Shown here: positions 6,638-14,036 of the stretch, one piece after another | How positions within the stretch are numbered: position 1 is the stretch's first letter | How the letters are laid out: every line of letters begins with the position of its first letter | Assembly: GCA_002477955.1 (NCBI GenBank) | Contig: DLLE01000034.1 | Coordinates: 1 to 25,802, forward strand | Origin: Treponema sp. UBA7570 | GTDB taxonomy: Bacteria > Spirochaetota > Spirochaetia > Treponematales > Treponemataceae | Direction of reading: 5' to 3' | Length of the DNA stretch: 25,802 bases | Position numbers and translations under genes: made by a program | Notes under the pieces: model-generated | The model's input: the letters and a program-made list of their open reading frames with translations, nothing else | Databases searched by the model: none | What the model was told of the DNA's origin: nothing

Positions 6638-6994
6638 ATGGAAGATTTTAATTTTTACAGAAATTTAATCAGTGTTTTTTTAAGTTTATTTTTTCTTTTG
6701 CCGGCATTTTCGCTTTGTCATGAAATAAAAGAAGCTTCGATTTTTACAATAAACGGTCAGGTTGAATTGAGAATCGAGCCTGTTTTGACTAGCGAAGTTG
6801 TTGCAAAAAGCTTGAATCACGAAGGCGGACTAAAAGTTCGCGTCTTAAAAATCAAAGAGTCTGAAAACGGAACTTGGCTTTATGTGCTTATAAGAAGCGG
6901 TTTTTGGTCAGAAAATGGAGACTGGATTAAGCCTTATTCTAGGTATTGGATTTTTCTGGAAGATGAAACTAAAATTTTTGATTACGAAGAATGA
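6638..6994 (+). CDS. Secreted protein with SH3-like domain, 118 aa
   Basis: The N-terminus carries a signal peptide (hydrophobic LISVFLSLFFLLPAFSLC, residues 10-27). The SLC end could also be a spirochaete lipobox, with Cys27 lipidated. The remainder, from about residue 38, contains LRIEPVLTSEVVAKSL, GLKVRVLKI, WLYVLI and WIFLEDETKI. That pattern of short strands with a R-x-x-P-x-x-x-[ST]-x-V opening is typical of bacterial SH3 domains. Those domains usually bind cell wall or partner proteins. No good Shine-Dalgarno is visible before the ATG at 6638, which leaves the start uncertain. The gene begins 16 bp after the inverted-repeat element, so its promoter may lie within that element. Function unknown. 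Confidence 0.65.
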   Translation: MEDFNFYRNLISVFLSLFFLLPAFSLCHEIKEASIFTINGQVELRIEPVLTSEVVAKSLNHEGGLKVRVLKIKESENGTWLYVLIRSGFWSENGDWIKPYSRYWIFLEDETKIFDYEE

Positions 6995-7016
6995 TTTTTT
7001 AGAAAAATACAGTGGA

Positions 7017-7096
7017 CTTACGCCGGATGCGGCGGGCGGCAGTTGGCTGCGAAGCCGCCAATGAGGGCTACCGAACCCAAAGCAGCCGGTTTTTTC
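7017..7096 (-). repeat. Dispersed intergenic repeat, copy F (diverged)
   Basis: Read on the minus strand, AAACCGGCTGC, GGTAGCCCTCATTG and CATCCGGCGTAAG occur in the same order and spacing as AAACCGGCTTT, GCTAGCGCTCATTG and AATCCGGGCTAG in copy C. It lies between two convergent genes. Confidence 0.45.
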
Positions 7097-7110
7097 AGTT
7101 ATGGACAGCG

Positions 7111-7126
7111 CAATTTGCGCAAATTG
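7111..7126. repeat. Perfect 16-bp palindrome
   Basis: CAATTTGCGCAAATTG is its own reverse complement. It sits between convergent genes next to copy F. It could be a protein-binding site or another of the GC-centred mini-palindromes of this window. Confidence 0.5.
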
Positions 7127-7163
7127 TCTGGTTTTGGGCAAATTGCCGTCCGAAAATTTAAAA

Positions 7164-8234
7164 TCACATTTCTTTTATGACTTTTAAAAGTTTTTCTACG
7201 TCGTTTTCTGTGGTTGCCCAGCTTGTGCAAAAACGGATTACGGTGTGGTTTTCGTTGTATTTTTCCATAAATCCGTACGCTACTTTTTGCTCAAGCGGCT
7301 GCAATTTTGAATTTTCGATTATAAAAAAAACTTGGTTTGTCGGAGAAACAAAATAAAGTTTGTAGCCTGCGGCGGTGAGCGCGTCTTGAATTTTTTGTGC
7401 GTAAGAATCTGCTGTTTTTCCGAGTTCGAGATAAAGGTTGTTTTTGAAAAGTTCCGCAAATTGAATTCCGAGAAGCCTGCCTTTTGCAAGCAATGCGCCG
7501 TGCTGCTTTATTTGTGTTAAAAAATGAGGAATTAGTTCTGGTTTTGGAACTACGACGGCTTCGCCAAACAGTGTGCCGCATTTTGTTCCGCCAATGTAAA
7601 AAACATCGGTCAGGCGGGCAAGGTCTTTTAGGCTTACGTCGTTTTCTTTGCTTCCGAGCGCATAGGCAAGCCGTGCTCCGTCGGCAAAAAGTGGAATTTT
7701 GTATTGGCGGCAAACTTTTGAAATGTCGGAAAGCTCTTGTTTTGAGTAAATTGTTCCGAATTCTGTTGGCTGAGAAATGTAGACCATTCCAGGTTCAACC
7801 ATGTGCTCCCAGTTTGCGTCGGCGTAAAAATCTTTTATGTAAGATTCGATAGTTTTTGCAGAAAGTTTTCCGTTTTGAGCTTTCAGTGCGATTACTTTGT
7901 GGCCTGTGTATTCAACGGCTCCTGCTTCGTGAACCGCAACGTGTCCGCTTTCGGCTGCAATTACACCTTGCCATTTTTTTAGAAGGCTGTCGATTACGGT
8001 TGAATTTGTCTGAGTTCCGCCTGTCAAAAATTGTATTTGCGCTCCTGGAATTTCGCAGGCTTTGCGGATTAAAGTTCTTGCTTCTTCGCAAAATTCGTCT
8101 GAACCATAGCCGCTTGTGTGAAGAAGGTTTGTTTCGGCTAGTTTTTTTATGATGGCAGGATGCGCGCCTTCCATATAATCTGATTGAAAGGCGAGTTTTT
8201 GTCCTTCGCTTTGAGTATTTTTGTTTTCGTTCAT
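7164..8234 (-). CDS. ltaE: Threonine aldolase-family PLP enzyme
   Basis: The 356-residue protein belongs to the fold-type I PLP, beta-eliminating lyase/threonine aldolase family. Members usually cleave L-threonine or L-allo-threonine to glycine and acetaldehyde. The early block SDYMEGAHPAIIKKLAE precedes HTSGYGSDEFCEEA, matching the GYG.D. segment of aldolases. FLTGGTQTN starts the PLP-phosphate region, HVAVHEAGA supplies the ring-stacking His, and LFADGARL holds the Asp that pairs with the pyridine nitrogen. YIGGTKCG contains the Schiff-base lysine. Length is normal. The ATG is preceded by AGGAA. It is the last gene of a minus-strand cluster, behind a hairpin that may limit read-through. Substrate stereochemistry cannot be read from the sequence. 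Confidence 0.85.
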   Translation of the reverse strand: MNENKNTQSEGQKLAFQSDYMEGAHPAIIKKLAETNLLHTSGYGSDEFCEEARTLIRKACEIPGAQIQFLTGGTQTNSTVIDSLLKKWQGVIAAESGHVAVHEAGAVEYTGHKVIALKAQNGKLSAKTIESYIKDFYADANWEHMVEPGMVYISQPTEFGTIYSKQELSDISKVCRQYKIPLFADGARLAYALGSKENDVSLKDLARLTDVFYIGGTKCGTLFGEAVVVPKPELIPHFLTQIKQHGALLAKGRLLGIQFAELFKNNLYLELGKTADSYAQKIQDALTAAGYKLYFVSPTNQVFFIIENSKLQPLEQKVAYGFMEKYNENHTVIRFCTSWATTENDVEKLLKVIKEM

Positions 8235-8254
8235 TTTTTTTCCTATGAAAAGCC

Positions 8255-8293
8255 AAGATAAAAACAGATGCCATTTTTGGTTGTTTTTATCTT
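8255..8293 (-). terminator. Hairpin between the membrane-protein gene and the aldolase gene
   Basis: An 11-bp perfect stem (8255-8265 with 8283-8293) with a 17-nt loop lies between the two minus-strand genes. The descending arm ends in TTTTTATCTT. It could be a terminator for the upstream gene or an attenuator in the aldolase leader. Confidence 0.5.
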
Positions 8294-8303
8294 ATCTCCT
8301 AGT

Positions 8304-8840
8304 TTATTCTTCTGTTTTTAGGCGCGGACACTGTTCAAGAATTACGCTGAGCGCCTGATTTCTTATCTGTTCATTTGGAAAAACCATAGTGATTTTTGCT
8401 CCGCTTTTTGTCAAAATTTCGAGATGTCTGAAATCGACATTTGTCGTTTCTTTTTGTTTTTCGTAGCTAAGTGTTGGCAACGAGAGAATGTTTTCGTATT
8501 TTATGGCGGTTGTGTCGCTGATTATCATATTTTCGTAAATGCCGTTTATTCCGCTGTTAACGACTTGTTTTGACGCAATGCTTGAACCTAAAAGCGCTGT
8601 CAAAATAAAAATTACCGAAAGATAAAGCTGGAAATTTCGGAATGGAATTACTCCGAGCAAAAGCGCGCAGACTGCAAAGGTCAAAATCGAACGCAAAGGA
8701 AAGTCTGACCTTAATGCCATTTTTAATTCGCCGCATTCACTTTTTAATTTTTTAATTTTGAATGGAATTGAAATAATAAGCGCGGCAAAAATGCAGTAGC
8801 CGGCGATTGTAAATGCGATTGTTAAGTTTTTTACGTCCAT
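8304..8840 (-). CDS. Inner-membrane protein, unknown function, 178 aa
   Basis: I do not recognise this family. The protein has one hydrophobic segment at residues 8-27 (AFTIAGYCIFAALIISIPF), a short basic loop, and two closely spaced segments at about 52-88 (ILTFAVCALLLGVI, then LYLSVIFILTALLG). A soluble C-terminal domain of about 85 residues follows. This tail (MIISDTTAIKYENILSLPTL, then FRHLEILTKSGAKITMVFPN) has the strand pattern of a PH-like or bPH domain, which is often found after paired membrane helices. That is inference only. AGGAA is 6 nt before the ATG. The gene starts 26 bp after the NUDIX gene, so the two are probably co-transcribed. Confidence 0.75.
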   Translation of the reverse strand: MDVKNLTIAFTIAGYCIFAALIISIPFKIKKLKSECGELKMALRSDFPLRSILTFAVCALLLGVIPFRNFQLYLSVIFILTALLGSSIASKQVVNSGINGIYENMIISDTTAIKYENILSLPTLSYEKQKETTNVDFRHLEILTKSGAKITMVFPNEQIRNQALSVILEQCPRLKTEE

Positions 8841-8866
8841 ATTTTTTCCTTTTGATTAAAATTGTC

Positions 8867-9400
8867 TTAGCCTTTTGAGTTTACCTTTTTTAGCCAGAGT
8901 TTTAAAGTTTTTTTTGCGCTTTCAAAGGCAAGGTTTGCGTTGTCTATATCTTCTTCTTTTTGAATTAAAATCTTTTTTAAGCCGGCGACTTCGCTTTTTT
9001 GTGCGGAAAATTTTGTATTTTCTGGTAAAAGTGCTTCAAAAAAAAGGTCGCAGGTTTTGTAGGTGATATTTTTGTATTCGTAGGTGTTTGGAAAACTGCA
9101 AAGATATTTTAATTCCGCAGGTTTGGCCCCGATTTCTTCCATACATTCGCGGATACAGGCTTGTTCGGCTGTTTCGTCCGGATCTACAAATCCTCCCGGA
9201 AAAGCGAGAAAGCCTTTTTTGGGTTCTTTTGCACGTTCTTCCAAAAGAATTTTGTTTTCTTTGTCGCAAATTATTAAACCGACGGCGCTTGCAACGTTGT
9301 TGTAAAGGTCAAAACCACAGTCCTGGCATAGCCATTTTCTGTTTTTGACATTTTTTATGTTTTTGCTTCCGCAGTTTGGGCATAAATTAAAATCGTTCAT
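8867..9400 (-). CDS. NUDIX hydrolase with N-terminal zinc ribbon
   Basis: The 177-residue protein has a four-cysteine zinc ribbon (CPNCG and CQDCG within the first 30 residues) followed by a NUDIX domain. The NUDIX box is complete: GGFVDPDETAEQACIRECME continuing into EIGA, with the G-x5-E-x7-R-E-x2-E-E-x-G spacing. The ribbon-plus-NUDIX layout is shared with NADH pyrophosphatase-like and ADP-ribose-type NUDIX proteins, which hydrolyse nucleoside diphosphates linked to another group. The NudC-specific SQPWPFPxS tail is absent, so the substrate is open. The frame extends upstream to 9451, but the ATG at 9400 has a GGGAGA ribosome site and removes the overlap with the previous gene, so I chose it. 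It lies between an acetyltransferase and a membrane-protein gene. Confidence 0.85.
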   Translation of the reverse strand: MNDFNLCPNCGSKNIKNVKNRKWLCQDCGFDLYNNVASAVGLIICDKENKILLEERAKEPKKGFLAFPGGFVDPDETAEQACIRECMEEIGAKPAELKYLCSFPNTYEYKNITYKTCDLFFEALLPENTKFSAQKSEVAGLKKILIQKEEDIDNANLAFESAKKTLKLWLKKVNSKG

Positions 9401-9431
9401 AAAATCTCCCATAAAATTTTTATGTTTTGGT

Positions 9432-10292
9432 TTAATAATATAAAATCTCAAAATTGCAGAATTTTTTGAATCCTGTTTTTTCGTAGACTTTTATTGCAGC
9501 TGTATTTTCTGTTTTTACAAAAAGCGTGCATTTTTTTGACTGTGCGGCGAATTTCTGGCTTACAGTGTTTAAAAGCGCTTTTGCAAGTCCGCAGTTTCTG
9601 TATTTTGGAATCGTAAAAATTCCGCCTAAAAGAACATAATTTTTTCCTTGAGCGCTTACGGTTAGTTTGCAAAGCGGCATATTTTTGATTTTCCCGATAA
9701 AAACTGCTCCTGCATCGACAAAATTTTCAAATTTTGCAAGGCAATGATCTTCGTTAAAAAGTTCTGGTTCAAAGATAACTTCTTCTTTTTCAAATTCAAC
9801 CTGAAGAGGAAACACTCTTGGAATTTCCTGTTCGGTGCATTTTTCTACAGAAAGCTGGCGGTTCATTCTTGCGAGGTCTTTTGCAGAGTCAAAACGCCCG
9901 TTTTCCATTAAAAAATATTCGATTTGAATTTTGGGAGTTTTTCCAAAATGATTTTCGAGAATTTTTTTCAACATTAAAGTGCCGCTTTTTTCGCCCGAAA
10001 TGCTAAAAATGTATTTTATTGAATTTTCTTCAAAAAAATTTACAAAGGCGCTTTCGATTTCGTTGCGGTTTTTTCCGTAAACTTCCGGCAGACAGTGGTG
10101 AATTGAACTTCCCTGCCACCAGCTGAAAATTCCGTGGATTTCTCCAAAATTTCCTCTTAAAACGTAGATTGATTTTCCTCCGTGGAGAATTTCAGAATAA
10201 AGCATGACTGAAAATTTTTCGTAAGGAAGCATGTAACTGAGAATTTCGTTTTTATCAGCATCCTGCATTAGCTCAATAAACATTTTCCACAT
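9432..10292 (-). CDS. GNAT-family N-acetyltransferase
   Basis: The 286-residue protein has a C-terminal GNAT domain. GGIFTIPKYRNCGLAKALL is the beta4 strand plus the acetyl-CoA loop (R/Q-x-x-G-x-[AG] form, here YRNCGLAK). KCTLFVKTENTAAIKVYEKT followed by GFKKF is the classic end of the fold, with the asparagine and the Y-x-x-x-G-F. The N-terminal 140 residues look like a degenerate GNAT-like domain (SIYVLRGNFGEIHGIFSWWQ), giving a tandem layout. The substrate is unknown. The ATG at 10292 has no clear Shine-Dalgarno; the ATG three codons later is an alternative. It is the first gene of the minus-strand cluster and is divergent from tRNA-Cys. Confidence 0.8.
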   Translation of the reverse strand: MWKMFIELMQDADKNEILSYMLPYEKFSVMLYSEILHGGKSIYVLRGNFGEIHGIFSWWQGSSIHHCLPEVYGKNRNEIESAFVNFFEENSIKYIFSISGEKSGTLMLKKILENHFGKTPKIQIEYFLMENGRFDSAKDLARMNRQLSVEKCTEQEIPRVFPLQVEFEKEEVIFEPELFNEDHCLAKFENFVDAGAVFIGKIKNMPLCKLTVSAQGKNYVLLGGIFTIPKYRNCGLAKALLNTVSQKFAAQSKKCTLFVKTENTAAIKVYEKTGFKKFCNFEILYY

Positions 10293-10319
10293 ATTTTACC
10301 GTTAAAATATTAAAAAGAC

Positions 10320-10348
10320 TAGACACGAAATTTTATTTTTTATATACT
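10320..10348 (+). promoter_or_regulatory. tRNA-Cys promoter
   Basis: TAGACA (10320-10325), 17 nt, TATACT (10343-10348). Transcription would begin a few bases before the mature tRNA at 10359. Confidence 0.7.
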
Positions 10349-10358
10349 AAACAAATAC

Positions 10359-10431
10359 GGCGTCTTACCCAAGTGGCTAAGGGAACGGTCTGCAAAACCG
10401 TGATTGAACAGTTCGATTCTGTTAGACGCCT
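10359..10431 (+). tRNA. trnC: tRNA-Cys (GCA)
   Basis: The 73-nt cloverleaf has a perfect 7-bp acceptor stem (GGCGTCT with AGACGCC). The anticodon arm is ACGGT-CTGCAAA-ACCGT, giving anticodon GCA. The T arm is AACAG-TTCGATT-CTGTT, and the D arm closes with CCC/GGG. The discriminator is T, as expected for cysteine tRNAs. No CCA is encoded, so a nucleotidyltransferase must add it. A promoter lies upstream and a hairpin terminator follows at once, so it is a single-gene unit. Confidence 0.96.
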
Positions 10432-10432
10432 T

Positions 10433-10471
10433 AAAAAGCGGTAGTGATTGCAAAATTACTTCCGCTTTTTT
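10433..10471 (+). terminator. tRNA-Cys terminator
   Basis: A 9-bp stem AAAAAGCGG/CCGCTTTTT is extended by AGT/ACT beyond one mismatch and has a T-rich descending arm, immediately after the tRNA. Confidence 0.75.
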
Positions 10472-10548
10472 ATTTCCGGGAGCCAATGGCAAAGCCTGTT
10501 CCCGTTTATATATATGTGCCCTTATGTAGAGTAAGGGCATTTTTTTTT
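10472..10548 (+). ncRNA. Possible small structured RNA ending in a terminator
   Basis: Between the tRNA terminator and trxB lies a hairpin CGGGA (10477-10481) with TCCCG (10500-10504), holding an inner GGC-AAA-GCC. It is followed by a strong terminator: TGCCCTTA (10517-10524), a 7-nt loop, TAAGGGCA (10532-10539) and nine T residues. No ORF fits. It could be a small RNA made by tRNA read-through, or simply a second terminator guarding trxB. I see no separate promoter. Confidence 0.35.
10517..10548 (+). terminator. Strong intrinsic terminator upstream of trxB
   Basis: An 8-bp perfect stem and a run of nine T. The T tract directly abuts the trxB -10 box. Confidence 0.8.
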
Positions 10549-10555
10549 GTATAAT
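10527..10555 (+). promoter_or_regulatory. trxB promoter, predicted leaderless
   Basis: A perfect TATAAT (10550-10555) ends 6 nt before the ATG at 10562. The -35 position (TAGAGT, 17-nt spacing) is weak and lies inside the terminator hairpin. Confidence 0.5.
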
Positions 10556-10561
10556 CAAAAT

Positions 10562-11515
10562 ATGCAAAAAGATTTTTACGACTTTGTTGTGGTTGGTGCG
10601 GGTGCGGCTGGTTTGACTGCTGCGCAGTACGGGGCTAGAAGCGGACTTTCTACACTTTTAATTGATTGCGGCGAAACTGGCGGCCAGGCGTTGAATATTT
10701 TTAATCTGGAAAATTTTCCGGGTTTTTTCCCATCGGTGAAAGGCTCTACTTTTATTCAGAATATGCTTTCTCAGACAGAGAGTTTTGGCGCAGAAATTCA
10801 AAAAACAAAAGTTCTTTCAATAGATAAAATCAAGGGAAAATTTTTGATTGAGACAGAAAATGGCAAAATTTCGGCTTATTCTGTTTTGATTGCAACTGGC
10901 GCAGCCCACAAAAGACTTGAAATTCCTGGAGAAGCAGAATTTAGTGGTCGTGGCGTAAGCTATTGCGCAACCTGCGACGGACCTTTTTTTCGAGGCGGAA
11001 AAATTATCGTTGTTGGTGGTGGCGACAGCGCGTGCGAAGAAGCATTTTATCTTTCTTCGCTCGCAGAGAGCGTAATTCTTGTTCACAGACGTGGAGAACT
11101 TCGTGCTCAAAAAGCAATTCAGCAGAAAATTCAAAAGGTAAAAAATATTTCTATTCTTTATGACACTCAGGTTGAAAAAATTAACGGCAAAGCAAAAGTA
11201 AATTCTGTTTTGCTTAAGAACAATATTTCTGGCGAAAAAATAGAACTTTCGTGCGACGCTGTTTTTATTTTTGTTGGAATGAATCCGCGCACAGAGCTTG
11301 TAAATATGCTAAAAAAAGACGAAGGCGGTTATCTTATTACAAATTACAAAATGGAAACTGCTGTATCGGGAATTTATGCGGCCGGTGATGTTCGGGCAAA
11401 ACCTTTCCGGCAGCTTATTACGGCAGCTTCAGACGGGGCAATCGCTGCTCATCAGGCGCACGAATACGTAACATTGCTAAAAAACTCAAAACAGTTAAAT
11501 TCTAAAAGTGAATAA
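10562..11515 (+). CDS. trxB: Thioredoxin reductase
   Basis: The 317-residue flavoprotein transfers electrons from NADPH to thioredoxin through FAD and a redox disulfide. VVVGAGAAGLTAAQYG (residues 9-24) is the FAD Rossmann loop. CATCD at 135-139 is the redox-active C-x-x-C, and VVGGGDSACEEA (150-161) is the NADPH-binding loop. HRRGELRAQK carries the arginines that bind the NADPH 2'-phosphate. GIYAAGDVRAKPFRQLITAA is the C-terminal FAD motif. Length is normal. I chose ATG at 10562 because the upstream TTG (10547) lies in the terminator T tract before the TATAAT box. No Shine-Dalgarno is present. The GH3 gene begins 6 nt after the stop, so the two form a likely operon. Confidence 0.95.
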   Translation: MQKDFYDFVVVGAGAAGLTAAQYGARSGLSTLLIDCGETGGQALNIFNLENFPGFFPSVKGSTFIQNMLSQTESFGAEIQKTKVLSIDKIKGKFLIETENGKISAYSVLIATGAAHKRLEIPGEAEFSGRGVSYCATCDGPFFRGGKIIVVGGGDSACEEAFYLSSLAESVILVHRRGELRAQKAIQQKIQKVKNISILYDTQVEKINGKAKVNSVLLKNNISGEKIELSCDAVFIFVGMNPRTELVNMLKKDEGGYLITNYKMETAVSGIYAAGDVRAKPFRQLITAASDGAIAAHQAHEYVTLLKNSKQLNSKSE

Positions 11516-11521
11516 AAAGAT

Positions 11522-13213
11522 ATGATGAAAAAAAAACTTGTCCTTGCTTGCGCATTTTTTGCTTTAATTGCTAGCTTTTGTTTTTCGCAGACAAAAATTC
11601 CTGAAGATGCGGATTTTTGGAGCGATTATCCTTCGGAAGAGCTTGCTGATTTTTTGGTCGGAAAAATGAGCAATGACGAACTTTTGAGCCAGATTTTAAT
11701 GTTTGGCTGGGCAGGCGCAGAACCGAGCGAGCTTTTAATAAAATGGGTTTATGAACGCGGACTTGGCAGCGTAAAAGTTTTTGGCTGGAACACAGACAAT
11801 ACGCAGCTTGTTGCAAGTTCTGTAGCAACACTGCAAAAAAAATCACAGTCTCGGAAACTCCGTATTCCTCTTTTTGTGGCAACCGATCAGGAAGGCGGAT
11901 GGATTCGTCATGTAAAAGGTGAAACTTCCGAAACTCCTGGCAATATGGCAATTGGCGCAAGCGGTTATCCAATCGACGCTTATTATTCTGGCTATTACAT
12001 AAGCCGCGAAATCAAGGCTCTTGGAATAAATATGAATTTTGCTCCGACCGTAGACAATTATACAAATTTACAGTCTTCGGTAATCGGCCCCCGCTCTTTT
12101 GGCTCAAATCCTGATTTTGTAGGTCAGCTTGGCGCTAGTTTTTCTGCCGGTTCAATTGCGGCCGGAGTTATTCCGACAGCCAAACATTTTCCGGGGCACG
12201 GCGATACAAGCCTCGACAGCCACGGAAATCTTCCTCAAATTGACATTGACTACAAAACCCTCGAAAACCGTGAGCTTGTCCCGTTTAAGTTTTTAATTGC
12301 CGAAAAAATTCCTGCAATTATGAGCGGTCACTTGAGTTTTCCCAAAATTATTTCAAACGGTGAACCTGCGAGCCTTTCAAAAGTTTTTTTGACCGACATT
12401 TTGCGCAATCGTCTTGGCTACGAAGGTTTGATTATTACAGATGATATGATGATGAACGGAGCGACAATGTACGCTGGAAGTTTAAGCCGGGCTTTTCGTC
12501 TTGCAATCGAAGCTGGAAACGACATTGTAATTTCTTCTACAACTGCGCGCTGGAATGAAAGTTTGTGGACTTCAAACCTTTCTCTTATGGAATCAAGCAC
12601 GGCTTTTAAGCAAACTGTCCAAAAAGCCGCAAGACGCGTAATTTTATACAAATTAAATTATTTTAAGAGCAATAATGCCGCTCCTCTTTATCCGGATCCA
12701 GCAACACTTGACCAGAAAATTCCGGACAAAGAAGGACAAAAATTCTTTTTAAGCCAGGCTTGCCGTTCAATAACAGCCTACAAATCAGGAAAATGTCTGC
12801 CTTTTGCTCCTGACGAAAACGAACGCATTTTGCTTGCTGGCCAGACTCAGTTTCCTGATTTTTTTGAAGAAGCAAAAAAACGTTATTCAAACTGTGCAGA
12901 ATTCAAATTCGACTACGAAATGGGACCAAATCAGGCAGACTGGATGAGCCGAAATATTCAAACAACTGCAAAAAACTATGACACAATAATAATCTGTGTT
13001 GCAAATGAACGCAGCGCAATGATTGCAGAACATTTAAAAAAACTCGGCAAAAAAGTCGTAATAATGTCGGTTCTTTCTCCTGTTCCGGTTTTAAACTGCA
13101 AGTGGGCGGATACAATTTTGCTAGGCTACAGTTATTCGCCATACACCTTCAAAGCGCTATTTGGCGCTCTAAACGGAGAATTTGAGGCAGACGGCGAGCT
13201 TCCGCTCAATTAA
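11522..13213 (+). CDS. Exported GH3 glycosidase, NagZ-like beta-N-acetylhexosaminidase
   Basis: The 563-residue protein has a signal peptide (MMKKKLVLACAFFALIASFC, then FSQT) and a family 3 TIM barrel. KHFPGHGDTS followed by LDSH (residues 221-234) is the NagZ signature; Asp232 and His234 form the acid/base dyad. ITDDMMM contains the nucleophile, most likely Asp307. VATDQEGGWIRHV and PRSFGS are further barrel motifs. The last 190 residues match the second alpha/beta domain of two-domain Gram-positive NagZ enzymes, which E. coli NagZ lacks. NagZ removes N-acetylglucosamine from peptidoglycan fragments. An exported form would act in the periplasm on cell wall or on other GlcNAc glycans. It is translationally close to trxB, although no functional link is apparent. 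Confidence 0.88.
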   Translation: MMKKKLVLACAFFALIASFCFSQTKIPEDADFWSDYPSEELADFLVGKMSNDELLSQILMFGWAGAEPSELLIKWVYERGLGSVKVFGWNTDNTQLVASSVATLQKKSQSRKLRIPLFVATDQEGGWIRHVKGETSETPGNMAIGASGYPIDAYYSGYYISREIKALGINMNFAPTVDNYTNLQSSVIGPRSFGSNPDFVGQLGASFSAGSIAAGVIPTAKHFPGHGDTSLDSHGNLPQIDIDYKTLENRELVPFKFLIAEKIPAIMSGHLSFPKIISNGEPASLSKVFLTDILRNRLGYEGLIITDDMMMNGATMYAGSLSRAFRLAIEAGNDIVISSTTARWNESLWTSNLSLMESSTAFKQTVQKAARRVILYKLNYFKSNNAAPLYPDPATLDQKIPDKEGQKFFLSQACRSITAYKSGKCLPFAPDENERILLAGQTQFPDFFEEAKKRYSNCAEFKFDYEMGPNQADWMSRNIQTTAKNYDTIIICVANERSAMIAEHLKKLGKKVVIMSVLSPVPVLNCKWADTILLGYSYSPYTFKALFGALNGEFEADGELPLN

Positions 13214-13889
13214 AATCGGGAATTTCTTTTTTCTTCGTGAATTTGTAGTCATTTGCGTGAGTATTCGGCAAAAGTCCTGCGATCCTGTCGTTTTCTTTTT
13301 GAAGCTGGAATTTTATCATCATCTTAAAAGCATCCATTAAACTTTCAGGATTTGAGGTCTTTTTAATAAGACCGCTTTCCTGAAATTCCTTTATCAAATA
13401 ATAGCAGGTTTCGATTGTCGAAACACATTCAGGATGCGGTTCACGCTTAAAAGTAAAAATCGAACGGTATTCGCCGGAAAAACTCAGTTTTGGAAGCGCC
13501 ATAATATTTGTCGAAAGTTTAATCATTTTTTTTGAACAAAACCACGTTGAATCAATGATAATCGCCAAAAGTTTACGGCCGTTCAATTCTTCCTTAAAAC
13601 CTGCTTTTTTAGAATTCCAGGCATCCTGGTCAGGATATAGCAAAACTGGAAAAAACTGCGGATCTTGCAAAAGCTCGCACAGCCGTTCATTTTTTGTAAA
13701 ATCAATGCCCATAATAATTTCAGAATCAATTAAGCCAGCGTGAGCAATTCGTCCAGTTCCAGTGCGCTGCCTTTTAGCTTCTTTCGGATGCATCAAAAAA
13801 ACAAATTTAATTCCAGGGTCAAAAGGCTTTAAAACTTTGCAGACACAACTATCTTTTGGTCTAAAACATTTGTAACAAAAATCGCGCAT
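13206..13889 (-). CDS. DTW domain protein, tRNA-uridine aminocarboxypropyltransferase-like
   Basis: The 227-residue protein starts MRDFCYKCFRPKDSCVCKVL, a four-cysteine zinc-binding opening typical of DTW proteins. RTGTGRIAHAGL, IIIDSTWFCSKKM (the DTW-like core, here D-S-T-W) and ECVSTIETCYYLI complete the family pattern. DTW enzymes (TapT/DTWD type) place an aminocarboxypropyl group from SAM on tRNA uridines (acp3U). The frame opens at 13913, but the ATG at 13889 is the natural start, because a TATAAT box occupies the bases upstream and the family begins here. Its stop codon interlocks with that of the convergent GH3 gene over 8 bp. Confidence 0.85.
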   Translation of the reverse strand: MRDFCYKCFRPKDSCVCKVLKPFDPGIKFVFLMHPKEAKRQRTGTGRIAHAGLIDSEIIMGIDFTKNERLCELLQDPQFFPVLLYPDQDAWNSKKAGFKEELNGRKLLAIIIDSTWFCSKKMIKLSTNIMALPKLSFSGEYRSIFTFKREPHPECVSTIETCYYLIKEFQESGLIKKTSNPESLMDAFKMMIKFQLQKENDRIAGLLPNTHANDYKFTKKKEIPDFN

Positions 13890-13895
13890 TTTGAA

Positions 13896-13901
13896 ATTAT
13901 A
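13896..13901 (-). promoter_or_regulatory. -10 box of the DTW gene, predicted leaderless
   Basis: On the minus strand a perfect TATAAT ends 6 nt before the ATG. The region 17 nt further upstream (TTTCTT) is a poor -35. Confidence 0.45.
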
Positions 13902-13943
13902 AAAAAAAATCAAACGAAAAGAAACCGCTTTTTATTTTTTTGG

Positions 13944-14036
13944 GGGAGCACACTTTGCGCTCAAACCGGCTTTTCGCCCTTCGCTAGCGCTCATTGCCGT
14001 TCCGGCAACTCCGGGGCTACAATCCGGGCTAGCATA
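13944..14036 (+). repeat. Dispersed intergenic repeat, copy C
   Basis: This copy shows the landmarks of the family most clearly: GGAGCACACTTT, TCAAACCGGCTTTTCGC, CGCTAGCGCTCATTG, GGGGCTACAATCCGGGCTAG. It lies in the 327-nt gene-free stretch between the DTW promoter and the pectate lyase 3' end. The rest of that stretch is the hairpin array and a terminator. Confidence 0.65.

Noticed and set aside
7291..7852. Overlapping 120-140 codon frames on both strands
   Set aside because: These are shadows of the threonine aldolase-family gene, whose PLP motifs are complete in the chosen frame.
10547..10561. TTG start five codons upstream for trxB
   Set aside because: The TTG lies in the T tract of a terminator and before the TATAAT box, so it would not be in the mRNA.
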